From Synergistaceae bacterium (GTDB lineage Bacteria > Synergistota > Synergistia > Synergistales > Aminobacteriaceae): 64,000 nucleotides of DNA. The notes below the pieces were generated by a model. It saw only the letters and a list, made by a program, of their open reading frames with translations. It was not told where the DNA came from and did no database searches. How positions within the stretch are numbered: the stretch's first letter is position 1; every line of letters begins with the position of its first letter. Positions 1 to 8,881 of this stretch are shown piece by piece. Location: the NCBI GenBank assembly GCA_017405525.1, contig JAFRAH010000022.1, forward strand, positions 57,079 through 121,078, written 5' to 3'. A program made the translations under genes and the position numbers.

Positions 1-1
1 T

Positions 2-613
2 ATAGGCTTGGGTCTTATGTTCGGATTTCACTTCGAGGAAAATTTCAGTTACCCCTACATGTCTTCAAGCATCACGGAATTTTGGAGGAGGTGGCATATC
101 TCATTGTCTGCATGGTTTAGGGATTACGTCTATATCCCAATGGGAGGCAGCAGGGTATCACGTTCAAGATGGCTGGTGAATATCTTTACGGTCTGGCTCT
201 TGACTGGTATATGGCACGGGGCTAACTGGACGTTCATTCTCTGGGGGATGATCTACTTCGTCCTTCTTGTGCTCGAACGCATGACCGGGAGAAAGCCGGG
301 GCATTTCCTGACGATGCTGGCGGTGATATTGGCGTGGGTGATATTCAGGTCTGAGACAGTAACGGAAGGGCTGGGCTATATTGCCTCAATGTTCGGGCTG
401 AAGGGCAATGCTTTTTGGGACGGAGGGTTCATGTTTTACCTCAATGGGACATGGCCGGTAATGCTTTGTGCGTTCATTGGGATTTTCCCGGCGGTGAAGG
501 TGCTGAAACGTTATTCGTGGCTTGAGGCAGTTTTTCTGTGTGGTGTTCTGATTGTCTCGGCATGTGAATTAGTCAGTTCAAGCTACAACCCATTCATATA
601 TTTCAATTTCTGA
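2..613 (+). CDS. MBOAT-family O-acyltransferase (AlgI/PatA-like), C-terminal part
   Basis: The reading frame is open to the left window edge, so only about the last 200 residues are present; AlgI-type proteins are usually about 450-500 residues. The stretch contains the AlgI/MBOAT signature FWRRWHISLSAWFRDYVYIP and the downstream GIWHGANW motif, whose His is the conserved MBOAT active-site residue. Several hydrophobic segments follow, as expected of a multi-spanning membrane protein. In this family the protein moves acetyl groups across the membrane for O-acetylation of exopolysaccharide or cell-wall glycan. The next gene, 15 nt downstream, encodes a DHHW/AlgJ-like partner, which supports this role. 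The acceptor polymer is unknown. Confidence 0.9.
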   Translation: MGLGLMFGFHFEENFSYPYMSSSITEFWRRWHISLSAWFRDYVYIPMGGSRVSRSRWLVNIFTVWLLTGIWHGANWTFILWGMIYFVLLVLERMTGRKPGHFLTMLAVILAWVIFRSETVTEGLGYIASMFGLKGNAFWDGGFMFYLNGTWPVMLCAFIGIFPAVKVLKRYSWLEAVFLCGVLIVSACELVSSSYNPFIYFNF

Positions 614-628
614 TGAGGTGATGAGAGC

Positions 629-1894
629 ATGGACAAGCCCGGAAAATTCACTGCATTATTTTTTCTCGTTGTGGTAATGTCGTTCATGTTCCTGGTCGCT
701 GCCAGCGTTGCAGTAAAACAACTGAACAAGGTAGCAAACCCTGAGACTACCAATAAGCCTGTTCCTGTTGACTGGGAGGAGTTTTACCCGTTCGGCGACG
801 GAAAGGTACACACACCCCCTCCCAAAAATGAAACCATGAGTGAATACGTGAAACGAAAGCTCGAAGAATACACCTCGGAATATCTCATAGCCCGGCAAAA
901 ATTCGTTGAGGCCGCCAAGAAATACGAGGAGCTTGCGGGCTGGAACATGGCCTCAGTCTACAGCTACAACCCTGTGATAAAGCTGCAAGATGGATTCTTG
1001 TCGGGTATAGTCGAGAGCCGGGACGTTTCAGGGAATGCTGAGGCATTGAGGGACTTCAACGAGTTCTGCAGGAAAAATGGGGCTGAGCTGGTATACCTCA
1101 ACTTTCCGGCCAAGATATGCAGGTCTCAGGACAACGGTATATCCGGGACGATAGACTACACTAACCAGAATGCTGACAGGCTTTTGTCCCGTCTCGGTGA
1201 ACTGGGCGTGAAGTATTACGACTTCCGGGAGCTCCTCCACAATGACGGGAGGGATCATCACGGGGCATTCTTCAGGACAGACCACCACTGGAGACCTGAG
1301 TCTGGGCTGTGGGCGGCGGGGCATATACTGCGTATCTTGAGGGATGATTACGGCTGGCAAGTCAGCCCCGGAATACTTGACCCTGGAAATTTCGAGTACG
1401 TCATCTATCCTGAGTGGTTCTTGGGCTCTCAGGGAAAGAAGCTCACACTATCACGAACTGAGCCTGACGACTTCATGATGATATATCCCAAGTTCAAGGT
1501 GAGCTTGGACTGCAGAATACCGAATGAAGGTGTTGACACTGCGGGAAATTTCAGCGTCATCTACAACTTTAAGGCCGTTGAGGAAAAAGACTACTACACT
1601 AAGAGCCCGTATCATGCTTACGTTTATGGGGATCAGGCACTAATTGAGATAACGAACATTCAAGCGGGCAACAAAAAACGCATCCTCCTCATTCATGATT
1701 CATTCTCTGATGTGGTAATACCCTTCCTGTCTTTGGGGATAGGCCACACCTGCGCAATAGACCTCCGGCAGTTCATGGGGAGCGTTGAGGGCATCATTAA
1801 GTCAGAGAGACCTGATGTTGTGGTAGTCGCCTACAACTCTTCGATACCGGGACGCATGGACGGCCTGAACAGGAAGTTCTATGATTTCCGTTAG
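629..1894 (+). CDS. DHHW-family protein (AlgJ/AlgX-like O-acetylation partner)
   Basis: 421-residue protein with one N-terminal hydrophobic segment (about residues 8-28), so probably anchored with its catalytic domain outside the cytoplasm. It carries the family-defining DHHW motif (RTDHHWRPESG, around residue 197) and a later IHDSF block that would supply the SGNH-type Ser/Asp residues. AlgJ/AlgX-like proteins receive acetyl groups from an MBOAT protein and place them on polysaccharide. It follows the MBOAT gene by 15 nt and is probably co-transcribed with it. The specific polymer cannot be told from sequence. Confidence 0.85.
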   Translation: MDKPGKFTALFFLVVVMSFMFLVAASVAVKQLNKVANPETTNKPVPVDWEEFYPFGDGKVHTPPPKNETMSEYVKRKLEEYTSEYLIARQKFVEAAKKYEELAGWNMASVYSYNPVIKLQDGFLSGIVESRDVSGNAEALRDFNEFCRKNGAELVYLNFPAKICRSQDNGISGTIDYTNQNADRLLSRLGELGVKYYDFRELLHNDGRDHHGAFFRTDHHWRPESGLWAAGHILRILRDDYGWQVSPGILDPGNFEYVIYPEWFLGSQGKKLTLSRTEPDDFMMIYPKFKVSLDCRIPNEGVDTAGNFSVIYNFKAVEEKDYYTKSPYHAYVYGDQALIEITNIQAGNKKRILLIHDSFSDVVIPFLSLGIGHTCAIDLRQFMGSVEGIIKSERPDVVVVAYNSSIPGRMDGLNRKFYDFR

Positions 1895-1939
1895 GTGTAG
1901 AATTACGGCGAGATACTCACAACAGGAGGACAAATCACA

Positions 1940-2773
1940 ATGAAGTTCACGAAAATGCACGGCTGCGGAAATGATTACGTCTACGTCAACTGCTTCGAGG
2001 AAAAAGTCAATGACCCCGCCAATCTCTCAATCAAGATCTCAGACCGCCACAAAGGAATAGGTGCTGACGGCCTCATCCTGATACTCCCGACCCCAAAAGC
2101 TGATGCGTTCATGCAGCTCTACAATGCTGACGGTTCATCTGACACAATGTGCGGGAATGGCATCCGCTGTGTGGCGAAATACGTCTATGAGCATGGCCTT
2201 GTCCCTCCCGAAAAGACGACACTCACTATTGATACGCCCGTAGGAATGAGGACGCTCTACCTGACTCTTGACGGTGTGGGCAAGGTCTCACTAGTCCGCG
2301 TGAACATGGGCAAGGGTACTGCAACAACCCCAATCCCTGATGATATTACTGTTCACGGAATGGCCTTGAAGTTCATCGGTATCAACGTCGGCAATGATCA
2401 CGCAGTCTACTTCACTGAGGACAACCCAATAATCCGGGACATTCATTCATGGCCTGACTCGAAATTTGCGGCTGAGGGTGATTACTTCGAGAAGCACGAG
2501 AGATTCCCCAAACGCATAAACAGCGAGTTCATAGACATAATATCGCGCAACGAGATAAACATGCGGGTATATGAGCGTGGATCAGGCGAGACGATGGCCT
2601 GCGGAACTGGGACAACTGCGAGTGTCTTTGCGGGTGTAGTGTCGGGAAAACTTGACCGTGATGTGCTCGTTCATCTTCGTGGCGGCGACCTGAGGATACA
2701 CGTTGACGATGACAATACCTGCTGGATGACCGGCCCGGCTGTCGAGGTCTTCAACGGGGAATACACGGAGTGA
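1940..2773 (+). CDS. dapF: Diaminopimelate epimerase
   Basis: 277 residues, normal length for DapF, which converts LL- to meso-diaminopimelate for lysine and peptidoglycan synthesis. Both catalytic cysteines are visible in their motifs: Cys71 in DTMCGNGIRC and Cys221 in GSGETMACGTGTT. The N-terminus MKFTKMHGCGNDYV is typical. A strong AGGAGG Shine-Dalgarno lies 10 nt before the ATG. The stop codon overlaps the GTG start of the next gene by 4 nt (GTGA), so the two are translationally coupled. Confidence 0.97.
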   Translation: MKFTKMHGCGNDYVYVNCFEEKVNDPANLSIKISDRHKGIGADGLILILPTPKADAFMQLYNADGSSDTMCGNGIRCVAKYVYEHGLVPPEKTTLTIDTPVGMRTLYLTLDGVGKVSLVRVNMGKGTATTPIPDDITVHGMALKFIGINVGNDHAVYFTEDNPIIRDIHSWPDSKFAAEGDYFEKHERFPKRINSEFIDIISRNEINMRVYERGSGETMACGTGTTASVFAGVVSGKLDRDVLVHLRGGDLRIHVDDDNTCWMTGPAVEVFNGEYTE

Positions 2774-3630
2774 GGATAGAGGAAGTCCTGGCGAAAACGA
2801 TACTCACCAAGTCAAACCTTCCTGTCTCGGACTACTCGGCTAATCCGTATATAGGCTGTGAACATGCCTGCAAGTACTGTTACGCGTCATTCATGAGGAG
2901 GTTCACCAACCACCCGGAAGAATGGGGCGGGTTTGTGGACGTTAAGACATGGCCGGAGCTCAAGCACCCGGAAAAGTATTCAGGCTGTGAGGTGTTCCTG
3001 AGCTCGGTTACTGACCCCTACCAGCCGCTTGAGTCTCGATACTGCCGGACGAGGAGGCTGCTTCAGGAATTGCAGGGTCATGATGTGAGGCTCAGCATTG
3101 CCACAAAATCAGATCTTGTGTTGCGGGATATTGACCTGATAGGGACGTTCAGGAATGCGCGGGTATCGTGGAGCATCAACACTCTGGATGAAGGCTTCCG
3201 TGAAGAGATGGACAGGGCTGTGAGCATTGAGCGGAGGTTTGCGGCCATGAAGGAGTTTCACGACGCGGGAATACGGACAACGTGCTTCATCTCGCCGATA
3301 TTTCCGGGGATTACTGACGTTGCGGCGATAATCGGGCGGGCAAAGAACATCTGCAATCTCGTATGGCTGGAGAACCTGAACCTTCGGGGGAACTTCAAGG
3401 GAGCAATAATGTCATGGATTCACGAGAGACACCCGGAACTTGAGGGGCTCTACCACAACATATATACACGCCGGGATTTGTCGTACTGGTATGAGCTTGA
3501 TGAGCAGGTGAGGAATTTCTGCCGTAGCAATAACCTTCCCTATGTCCGCAATGACGACAGAATGAGCCGGGATTTTGACGCGCCGCCTGTTGTGGTAAAT
3601 TACTTCTTCCACGAAGAAATCACGAGATAA
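2770..3630 (+). CDS. Radical SAM protein, SPL/Rv2578c-like
   Basis: 286 residues starting at a GTG that overlaps the dapF stop. The radical-SAM cysteine motif CxxxCxxC is at Cys30, Cys34 and Cys37 (GCEHACKYCYA), preceded by the NPYIG segment typical of the spore-photoproduct-lyase-like subgroup of radical SAM enzymes. No specific substrate is known for most of this subgroup; proven SplB activity needs a dedicated Cys and spore DNA, so a repair function should not be assumed. It is coupled to dapF and read toward the convergent gdhA gene. Confidence 0.85.
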   Translation: MRIEEVLAKTILTKSNLPVSDYSANPYIGCEHACKYCYASFMRRFTNHPEEWGGFVDVKTWPELKHPEKYSGCEVFLSSVTDPYQPLESRYCRTRRLLQELQGHDVRLSIATKSDLVLRDIDLIGTFRNARVSWSINTLDEGFREEMDRAVSIERRFAAMKEFHDAGIRTTCFISPIFPGITDVAAIIGRAKNICNLVWLENLNLRGNFKGAIMSWIHERHPELEGLYHNIYTRRDLSYWYELDEQVRNFCRSNNLPYVRNDDRMSRDFDAPPVVVNYFFHEEITR

Positions 3631-3646
3631 CACGCTGACGAGACAA

Positions 3647-3680
3647 CAAAAAGCCTCCCTATTTATGGCAGGAAGGCTCT
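3647..3680 (-). terminator. Intrinsic terminator of gdhA
   Basis: Read on the minus strand, the arms GCCTTCC and GGGAGGC enclose a short AT-rich loop and are followed by TTTTTG. It lies 35 nt past the gdhA stop and between two convergent genes. Confidence 0.75.
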
Positions 3681-3714
3681 TGCGTGTAAAAATATCTTTG
3701 TTGTGTGCTTGTGT

Positions 3715-5007
3715 CTACAGGTAAACTCCCCTGAGCTCGACGATGTCCGCAACCCTCTTGATGGCGGCCATGTATGCCGAACGCCTCATGGTTACCTTCT
3801 TGGCTTCCGCGAAATCCCAGACCTTGCAGAAGTTATCCTTCATGAGCTTCACGAGCCTCTGGTTGTACTCGTCTTCAGTCCACGTGAAACCCTGTAAGTT
3901 CTGTGCCCACTCAAAATATGAGCCTACAACGCCGCCCGCATTCGCTAGGAAGTCCGGCACAACTATTACGCCCTTGTCATTGAGTATGAGCTCGCCTTCT
4001 GGTGTAGTGGGTGAGTTCGCTCCCTCGAATACGTACTTTGCCTTGAGCTTGCCTGCCGTGTCCTGGTTGAGCACGCCCTGAGCCGCGCAGGGGCAGAATA
4101 TGTCGCAGTCTATCCCGATAATGTCATCACCCGGCAACTTCTCGCAGCCTTCCTTCTCGAACCCTGTGAGCTTGCGGCCTCTTGCTCCCGGATTCGTGTT
4201 CATGTACTCGAAAGCTTTGGCTATGTTGATGCCGTTGGGGTTGTAGTATGCACCTGTAGTGTCGCTGATGGCAACTATCTTGATGCCTGCATCGTTCATG
4301 ATTTTTGCCGCGTAACTTCCGACATTGCCGAAGCCCTGAACTGCTGCCTTCATCTTCATGGGGTCAAGTCCCTTAATCCTGAGAAGCTCGAACACGCACT
4401 GAGCGAGTCCTCTTCCTGTTGCCTCAGTCCTTCCGGGTGCTCCCCAGTAATCTATGGGCTTACCTGTGAGCATTGCGGGCTCAAAATGTCCGAGCATCTT
4501 GCAGATTGTGTCCATGATCCAGACCATTTCCTGGCCGCCGGTGTACATGTCGGGAGCGGGAACGTCTGACCACCTGCCGATGATGGGGGCGATTCTTGCG
4601 CCGAAGGTTCGGGACATTCTCTCTTTCTCGTTGCGGGACATGTGGGTTGGGTCGCAGCATATTCCGCCTTTTCCGCCGCCGTAGGGGATGCCTGCAAGTG
4701 AGCACTTCCACGTCATGAGCATGGCGAGGCCTTCACATTCCTGGCCGCTGACATCCATTGCGTAACGTATACCACCCTTTGAGGGGCCGAGAGCTGTCGA
4801 GTGCTGTACCCTGAAGCCCTGGAAGACTTTGACCGAGCCGTCATCGAGGGTAACGGGGACTGAAACATCGACCCTGCGCTCCGGGTAACTGAGTATCTGG
4901 ATGAGACCTTCACTGAGGTGCATTGCATCTGCCGCCGCGTAGAAATCCCTTAGTGCCGTATTGAGTATGAGGTTGTTGCCTACTCTTCTTCCGTTTTCGT
5001 CAACCAT
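3715..5007 (-). CDS. gdhA: Glutamate dehydrogenase (Glu/Leu/Phe/Val dehydrogenase family)
   Basis: 430 residues, the size of hexameric glutamate dehydrogenases. The substrate-binding lysines are in GPSKGGIRY (Lys77) and MTWKCS (Lys101), and the catalytic lysine is in the PYGGGKGG motif (Lys113). A Rossmann NAD(P)-binding motif VQGFGNVGSYAA follows at about residue 215. It catalyses reversible oxidative deamination of glutamate to 2-oxoglutarate and ammonia, consistent with amino-acid fermentation. It is monocistronic, with its own promoter (5059-5087) and terminator. Coenzyme choice is not determined. Confidence 0.95.
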   Translation of the reverse strand: MVDENGRRVGNNLILNTALRDFYAAADAMHLSEGLIQILSYPERRVDVSVPVTLDDGSVKVFQGFRVQHSTALGPSKGGIRYAMDVSGQECEGLAMLMTWKCSLAGIPYGGGKGGICCDPTHMSRNEKERMSRTFGARIAPIIGRWSDVPAPDMYTGGQEMVWIMDTICKMLGHFEPAMLTGKPIDYWGAPGRTEATGRGLAQCVFELLRIKGLDPMKMKAAVQGFGNVGSYAAKIMNDAGIKIVAISDTTGAYYNPNGINIAKAFEYMNTNPGARGRKLTGFEKEGCEKLPGDDIIGIDCDIFCPCAAQGVLNQDTAGKLKAKYVFEGANSPTTPEGELILNDKGVIVVPDFLANAGGVVGSYFEWAQNLQGFTWTEDEYNQRLVKLMKDNFCKVWDFAEAKKVTMRRSAYMAAIKRVADIVELRGVYL

Positions 5008-5058
5008 ATTAACACCTTCAAAATATTCTGTATATTTGCAATTTTCTTACGGGCGGGA

Positions 5059-5087
5059 ATTGTACAAGGAAATTATTATTTTGTCAA
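5059..5087 (-). promoter_or_regulatory. Sigma-70-type promoter of gdhA
   Basis: On the minus strand TTGACA (5082-5087) is followed after exactly 17 nt by TACAAT (5059-5064). The predicted start is about 45 nt before the gdhA ATG, leaving room for only a short leader. Confidence 0.8.
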
Positions 5088-5221
5088 CACAGGCTATATA
5101 ATACTGTCTGTATTCCAAGAACAAACATTCTATAACAGCCGAAATTTTTTGACAGCAAACAGTCTTTACAGCAACACCGGAACATGCAGCATAAATCTCA
5201 CATCAAGGAGAGTATATCGGA

Positions 5222-5650
5222 ATGTCAGAAGGAACAAAGATTAACCACGAGGCATTGAAGACGCTTAAGGACGACATAGAGAACAAGACGGGCTTCCAGT
5301 TCGTGAAGGTTGAGGACGGCGTGGCAGTAAGCGAGCTTGACCTTCAGGAGTACCACTTCAACCCCTACGGAATACCCTACGGAGGAGTGCTCTTCACGAT
5401 GGCCGATGACACTGCGGGGGTTGCGTTCCTGAGTGCGGGGGGCTACGGCGTTACGGTCAACGGGCATGTGGACTACCTAAGAGGCTCACGTAACGCTCAG
5501 AAGCTGATATGCACGGCCAAAGTCAGGAAGGCAGGACGGAGGATATTCTACATTGACGCGGACATAGTGAACGAGAAGGACGAGGATCTGTGCCGGTTCA
5601 AGTTTGTGTTCTTCAACATGGAGGACAGGGGAGCTGATGCGGTGAAGTAG
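5222..5650 (+). CDS. PaaI-like hotdog-fold thioesterase
   Basis: 142 residues, single hotdog domain. The segment HFNPYGIPYGGVLFTMADDTAG matches the PaaI/YbgC-type signature of a central helix with a conserved Asp/Glu. This family hydrolyses acyl-CoA thioesters, often phenylacetyl or other aromatic CoA. An AAGGAG Shine-Dalgarno precedes the ATG. It stands alone between gdhA (divergent) and an unrelated convergent gene, so the natural substrate is unknown. Confidence 0.88.
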   Translation: MSEGTKINHEALKTLKDDIENKTGFQFVKVEDGVAVSELDLQEYHFNPYGIPYGGVLFTMADDTAGVAFLSAGGYGVTVNGHVDYLRGSRNAQKLICTAKVRKAGRRIFYIDADIVNEKDEDLCRFKFVFFNMEDRGADAVK

Positions 5651-5681
5651 CAGTCCGGCAATGACTCAGAGCAGAGAAATT

Positions 5682-5713
5682 CCCGGAGGCTTGGAGTGCT
5701 TCCGGGAGTTTAT
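5682..5713 (+). terminator. Intrinsic terminator after the thioesterase gene
   Basis: CCCGGAGGC and GCTTCCGGG pair with one G-U over a 7-nt loop, followed by a modest T-rich tail (GTTTATT). It overlaps the end of the convergent gene at 5710 and may work in both directions. Confidence 0.6.
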
Positions 5714-6477
5714 TGAGGCATTCCTTCTCGTTTCATTTTTTCGTGAAGTTGCCCTAAAAATCCCCTTGAGAGTCCAAATTCCTGCTCCTTCTTAGAGACA
5801 AAATTAGCTGTCCTTGCCAAGAAAGGGCGTTCATCGTCAATAAAGTACCATTCAATTTCAGTTATCTTCCCATTTTTGTACAATATTCTTAGATTTTCTC
5901 CCATTCCAGCTTCACACAGAAAACATACTCCAGATGCTTTTGACGCAAAGCCTGCGTTGGCTAATAGTTCAGCAGACCATCCTATTTTATTTAGGGGTTG
6001 CTCAAAGTATTTTTCTAGAGTGCTTGTACTAGCACCAACCTTGATTCCCCCTGTAAAAGTCATCTCGGGATCTCCTGTGTGAATATAATACGCAAAACAT
6101 ACTCCTTTTGCATCGATTGTCCCTGCTACGATTGTCTTATCTTTAGCCCAGCATCTGTTCAAACGGTCATTTCCACCCCATTCTTCACGCTCTCGTTTGG
6201 TAACTTTTGTCTCGAAGGCGCATTTGTTGTAGTCGGCTATTCTCTGTGCAAGCTCATAGAGGCTCTTGCTTAATGCCCCGAACTCCCATTGATATGCAGT
6301 TTCTGTATTTGTCTGCGCTGTCTGAGTCTTCTTCTTCGACTTGGCACGCGTTTTAGCCCTTGCCGCCTCAGCCCTGACAACATAGAACAACCCCGAACTA
6401 TATCCCAGCTCTAACGCCTCAAACGAGACCGTAAGCGACAACACTGCCAGCATGACCGCACAAAATACTTTCTTCAT
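5710..6477 (-). CDS. Exported protein of unknown function
   Basis: 255 residues. The N-terminus is a signal peptide (MKKVFCAVMLAVLSLTVS), followed by a Lys/Arg-rich stretch (about residues 38-50) and a globular part rich in Trp, Cys and aromatic residues, with repeated KREREEWGGNDR-like charged segments. The start is set by a GGAGG Shine-Dalgarno 9 nt before the ATG. I do not recognise a family. Four or more cysteines in the exported portion suggest disulfides. The neighbouring thioredoxin reductase is in the same direction but separated by a terminator region. Confidence 0.75.
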   Translation of the reverse strand: MKKVFCAVMLAVLSLTVSFEALELGYSSGLFYVVRAEAARAKTRAKSKKKTQTAQTNTETAYQWEFGALSKSLYELAQRIADYNKCAFETKVTKREREEWGGNDRLNRCWAKDKTIVAGTIDAKGVCFAYYIHTGDPEMTFTGGIKVGASTSTLEKYFEQPLNKIGWSAELLANAGFASKASGVCFLCEAGMGENLRILYKNGKITEIEWYFIDDERPFLARTANFVSKKEQEFGLSRGFLGQLHEKMKREGMPQ

Positions 6478-6566
6478 CGTCTAGCCTCCTAAGACTAATT
6501 TTATGCCGAATTATACCTGAATTATCATTTTTCTCGTCCGTAGGTTTATGGGTAATACGTTCACAC

Positions 6567-6606
6567 AAAAAAGGGAAGCAGGATTCTCATCACTTCCTGC
6601 CTCCCT
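6567..6606 (-). terminator. Intrinsic terminator of trxB
   Basis: On the minus strand GGGAGGCAGGA pairs with TCCTGCTTCCC around a 10-nt loop and is followed by TTTTTTG, about 20 nt past the trxB stop. Confidence 0.8.
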
Positions 6607-6623
6607 CAATGCCTAGTTAGGTC

Positions 6624-7556
6624 TCAGTGCCTCAAGCCGCTGATGTACGAGCTCGCAGACATGGCCGCAACCGCCCCGTCAGATGCCGCAGTGATTACCT
6701 GCCGGAGATGCTTCCTGCGAACGTCCCCCGCCGCAAATATCCCCTCAACTGATGTAGCCATGCTCTCATCGGTGATGATCCAGCCCTCTTTCGCCGTCTC
6801 AACCACTCCCTTAACGCACTCTGAGTCCGGCTCCTGCCCAACGAACATGAACACCCCTGCAACGTCGAGATTACTGGCCTCGTTCGTCTTCACGTTCCTG
6901 ATTACGAGGTTCTCTACCATCCCGTTACCCTCGATTTTCTCGACTACTGTGTCATAGACCGGGACAATCTTGGGGTTAGCTAGTGCCTTGTCCACTGCCG
7001 CCTTGTCTGCCCTGAACTCGTCCCTCCTGTGAATGATGTAGACCTTCGAGGCAAACTTAGTGAGGTAGCAGGCCTCCTCTACTGCCGTGTTCCCTCCGCC
7101 GACAACAGCAACGTCATAGCCCTCAAAGAATGCCCCGTCGCATATTGCGCAGAAACTCACTCCCTGCCCTATGTGCTCAGCCTCTCCCTCACAGCCGAGC
7201 CTCCTGAAGTGCGCTCCAGTCGCAACTATCACAGCATCAGCCTCAATCTCGATTGTGTCTTTGGCCTTCTTCGTGATGAGTATCTTCTTGCCGTCCCTGA
7301 GCTCCACCTTGCTGGAGTCAACCCTCCGTATCTCCGTCCCGAACTTCAGCGCGTGAGACCTGAACATCTCCGCGAGTTCTTGGCCTGTCGCGTGAAGGAT
7401 TCCGGGGTAGTTCTCGACCTCGTCAGTCTGGGTTATCTGGCCTCCTCCTGCACCGCGCTCAAGTACAAGGACATCAAGCCCCGCACGCTTCCCGTAAATT
7501 GCCGCCGACAAACCTGCCGGGCCTGCTCCGATTATGACTAGTTCATGCTTCTCCAC
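6624..7556 (-). CDS. trxB: Thioredoxin-disulfide reductase
   Basis: About 310 residues, FAD- and NAD(P)H-dependent. The FAD motif GAGPAGLSAAIYGKRAG is near the N-terminus, the redox pair is in SFCAICDGAFF (CAIC rather than the usual CATC), and VAVVGGGNTAVEEA is the second nucleotide-binding fold. The first possible start is a GTG at 7565, but AAGGAG touches it; the GTG at 7556 has that Shine-Dalgarno 8 nt upstream and gives a normal N-terminus, so I chose it. The product would reduce the thioredoxin encoded at 8475. Confident call. Confidence 0.95.
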   Translation of the reverse strand: MEKHELVIIGAGPAGLSAAIYGKRAGLDVLVLERGAGGGQITQTDEVENYPGILHATGQELAEMFRSHALKFGTEIRRVDSSKVELRDGKKILITKKAKDTIEIEADAVIVATGAHFRRLGCEGEAEHIGQGVSFCAICDGAFFEGYDVAVVGGGNTAVEEACYLTKFASKVYIIHRRDEFRADKAAVDKALANPKIVPVYDTVVEKIEGNGMVENLVIRNVKTNEASNLDVAGVFMFVGQEPDSECVKGVVETAKEGWIITDESMATSVEGIFAAGDVRRKHLRQVITAASDGAVAAMSASSYISGLRH

Positions 7557-7576
7557 TGTTGACACTCCTTAGTGTG

Positions 7577-8356
7577 TTACTTGCCTTCAACCTGCAATAT
7601 CTCTTCCTGCATGTTCACCGATAACTTTTTGCCGTCAAAGCTCTCACGGTTCGGAACAATCATGCGGAAGTCGCTCATTATGTCCATCTCAACAACGCAA
7701 TCACTCGTCTCAACCTCAAGGACATGGCCGCCCTTCGTCCCATCTTCGGAGATGAAGTGAAGATGCCACCCTGCAGTGTTCAGGCCGCTCATGTAGTCGG
7801 GGCAGTAGAGAGCTACTATAGTTCCACGTATGTCCCGGCATGTGAACTCGCGCTGGTCGGTCTTGAGTGCTTCGTTGAGGGGCTTGTAGGGTTTCTTCTG
7901 GGCAAGCTCACTCCTGAAATGAATCATCGGCATCAATCCCCTGACCCTTGCCATGTAGAACTGGTTCCGGCCATGCTCACGGACTATAGCGGTCATTGTG
8001 TCCTTGAGCTCAGAGATTGAGGCGGCACTAACTCCCCCGCGCGTTATGTCAGCGTCAAAGAACGCAACATTAGCGAACGGCACTGTCTCATCATCAGAAA
8101 CAACCTCAACGCTCCCGTCCCACAATGCACGGTAGACCGTCCCGCCGAGCATAATCATTTCACCGTTCACGTCCTGGAACGTCCCTATGCCCGTATCACC
8201 GTAACGCTTGAGTTCCCCGACGGTAACAACGCCGTCATATTCACCCTGCATCAATGACTGAAGCAAGGCAGTCTGAAACAAACCATCGCCCTCAGTGAAT
8301 GCAAAAGCGGCGCATGATGAGAGCATAACGACAACTACAGCAAGAAATTTCTTCAT
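7577..8356 (-). CDS. budA: Exported alpha-acetolactate decarboxylase
   Basis: 259 residues with a hydrophobic signal sequence (residues 1-19). The catalytic core is clear: LNTAGWHLHFISEDG and GGHVLEVE supply the three zinc-binding histidines of the AlsD/BudA family, which turns 2-acetolactate into acetoin. The signal has both a Sec cleavage option (AFA-F) and an LSSC sequence that could be a lipobox, so it may be a lipoprotein. Most relatives are cytoplasmic; some secreted forms are known in Brevibacillus. It lies 11-20 nt upstream of trxB and may share its transcript. No acetolactate synthase is adjacent. Confidence 0.9.
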   Translation of the reverse strand: MKKFLAVVVVMLSSCAAFAFTEGDGLFQTALLQSLMQGEYDGVVTVGELKRYGDTGIGTFQDVNGEMIMLGGTVYRALWDGSVEVVSDDETVPFANVAFFDADITRGGVSAASISELKDTMTAIVREHGRNQFYMARVRGLMPMIHFRSELAQKKPYKPLNEALKTDQREFTCRDIRGTIVALYCPDYMSGLNTAGWHLHFISEDGTKGGHVLEVETSDCVVEMDIMSDFRMIVPNRESFDGKKLSVNMQEEILQVEGK

Positions 8357-8411
8357 TGGTTACTACCTCCTTTGAATGATGACTATTATATTACAGCAAG
8401 GATTGAGTCTG

Positions 8412-8441
8412 TTGACTTTGAGCCTTAATGTTTGGGATAAT
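8412..8441 (+). promoter_or_regulatory. Probable promoter of the thioredoxin gene
   Basis: TTGACT (8412-8417) and GATAAT (8436-8441) are 18 nt apart. The predicted start lies about 25 nt before the thioredoxin ATG at 8475. Confidence 0.65.
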
Positions 8442-8474
8442 GCAAAAATCCTAAAGACCAAACGAGGCGGTAAC

Positions 8475-8813
8475 ATGGCAATCACGGAGATAACTAAGGA
8501 AAATTTCAGCACTGAGGTATCGGGCAGCTCACTTCCTGTAGTGCTCGACTTCTGGGGGCCAAGGTGCGGGCATTGCATGGAACTGATGCCGGGCTATCAT
8601 GAGCTTGCGGGCAACCCAAAGTATGAGGGGCGGGTAAAATTCTGCTCAGTCGACACGTCAACGAACAGAAGAGTAGCTATGACACTGAGGCCGGCTGTAA
8701 TGTCCCTGCCAACGTTCATATTCTTCAAGGGAGGGAAGGAGACTGCGAGGCTTTCAGGCGGGAACATCACTATTGAGGCTGTAGCGTCCAAAGCTGACGA
8801 GCTCTTAGGCTGA
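8475..8813 (+). CDS. trxA: Thioredoxin-like protein with CGHC active site
   Basis: 112 residues from ATG 8475, chosen because a GAGGCGG Shine-Dalgarno is 6 nt upstream and the promoter at 8412-8441 precludes the longer reading frame. The active site is FWGPRCGHC (Cys31, Cys34). CGHC is the dipeptide of protein disulfide isomerases and raises the redox potential relative to CGPC thioredoxins. The cis-proline motif SLPTFIFFKGG is present. There is no signal peptide, so it acts in the cytoplasm, probably reduced by the trxB product encoded 0.9 kb away. Confidence 0.9.
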   Translation: MAITEITKENFSTEVSGSSLPVVLDFWGPRCGHCMELMPGYHELAGNPKYEGRVKFCSVDTSTNRRVAMTLRPAVMSLPTFIFFKGGKETARLSGGNITIEAVASKADELLG

Positions 8814-8828
8814 TTATTACGTCCACGC

Positions 8829-8875
8829 AAAAAAAATCCCCCGCCTTCAACGACAGGGGATATATTGTTTTTCCT
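8829..8875 (-). terminator. Bidirectional terminator between trxA and leuA
   Basis: ATCCCC and GGGGAT arms form a hairpin with an A tract on one side and a T tract on the other, so it can stop both the plus-strand thioredoxin transcript and the minus-strand leuA transcript. Confidence 0.75.
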
Positions 8876-8881
8876 TTACTG

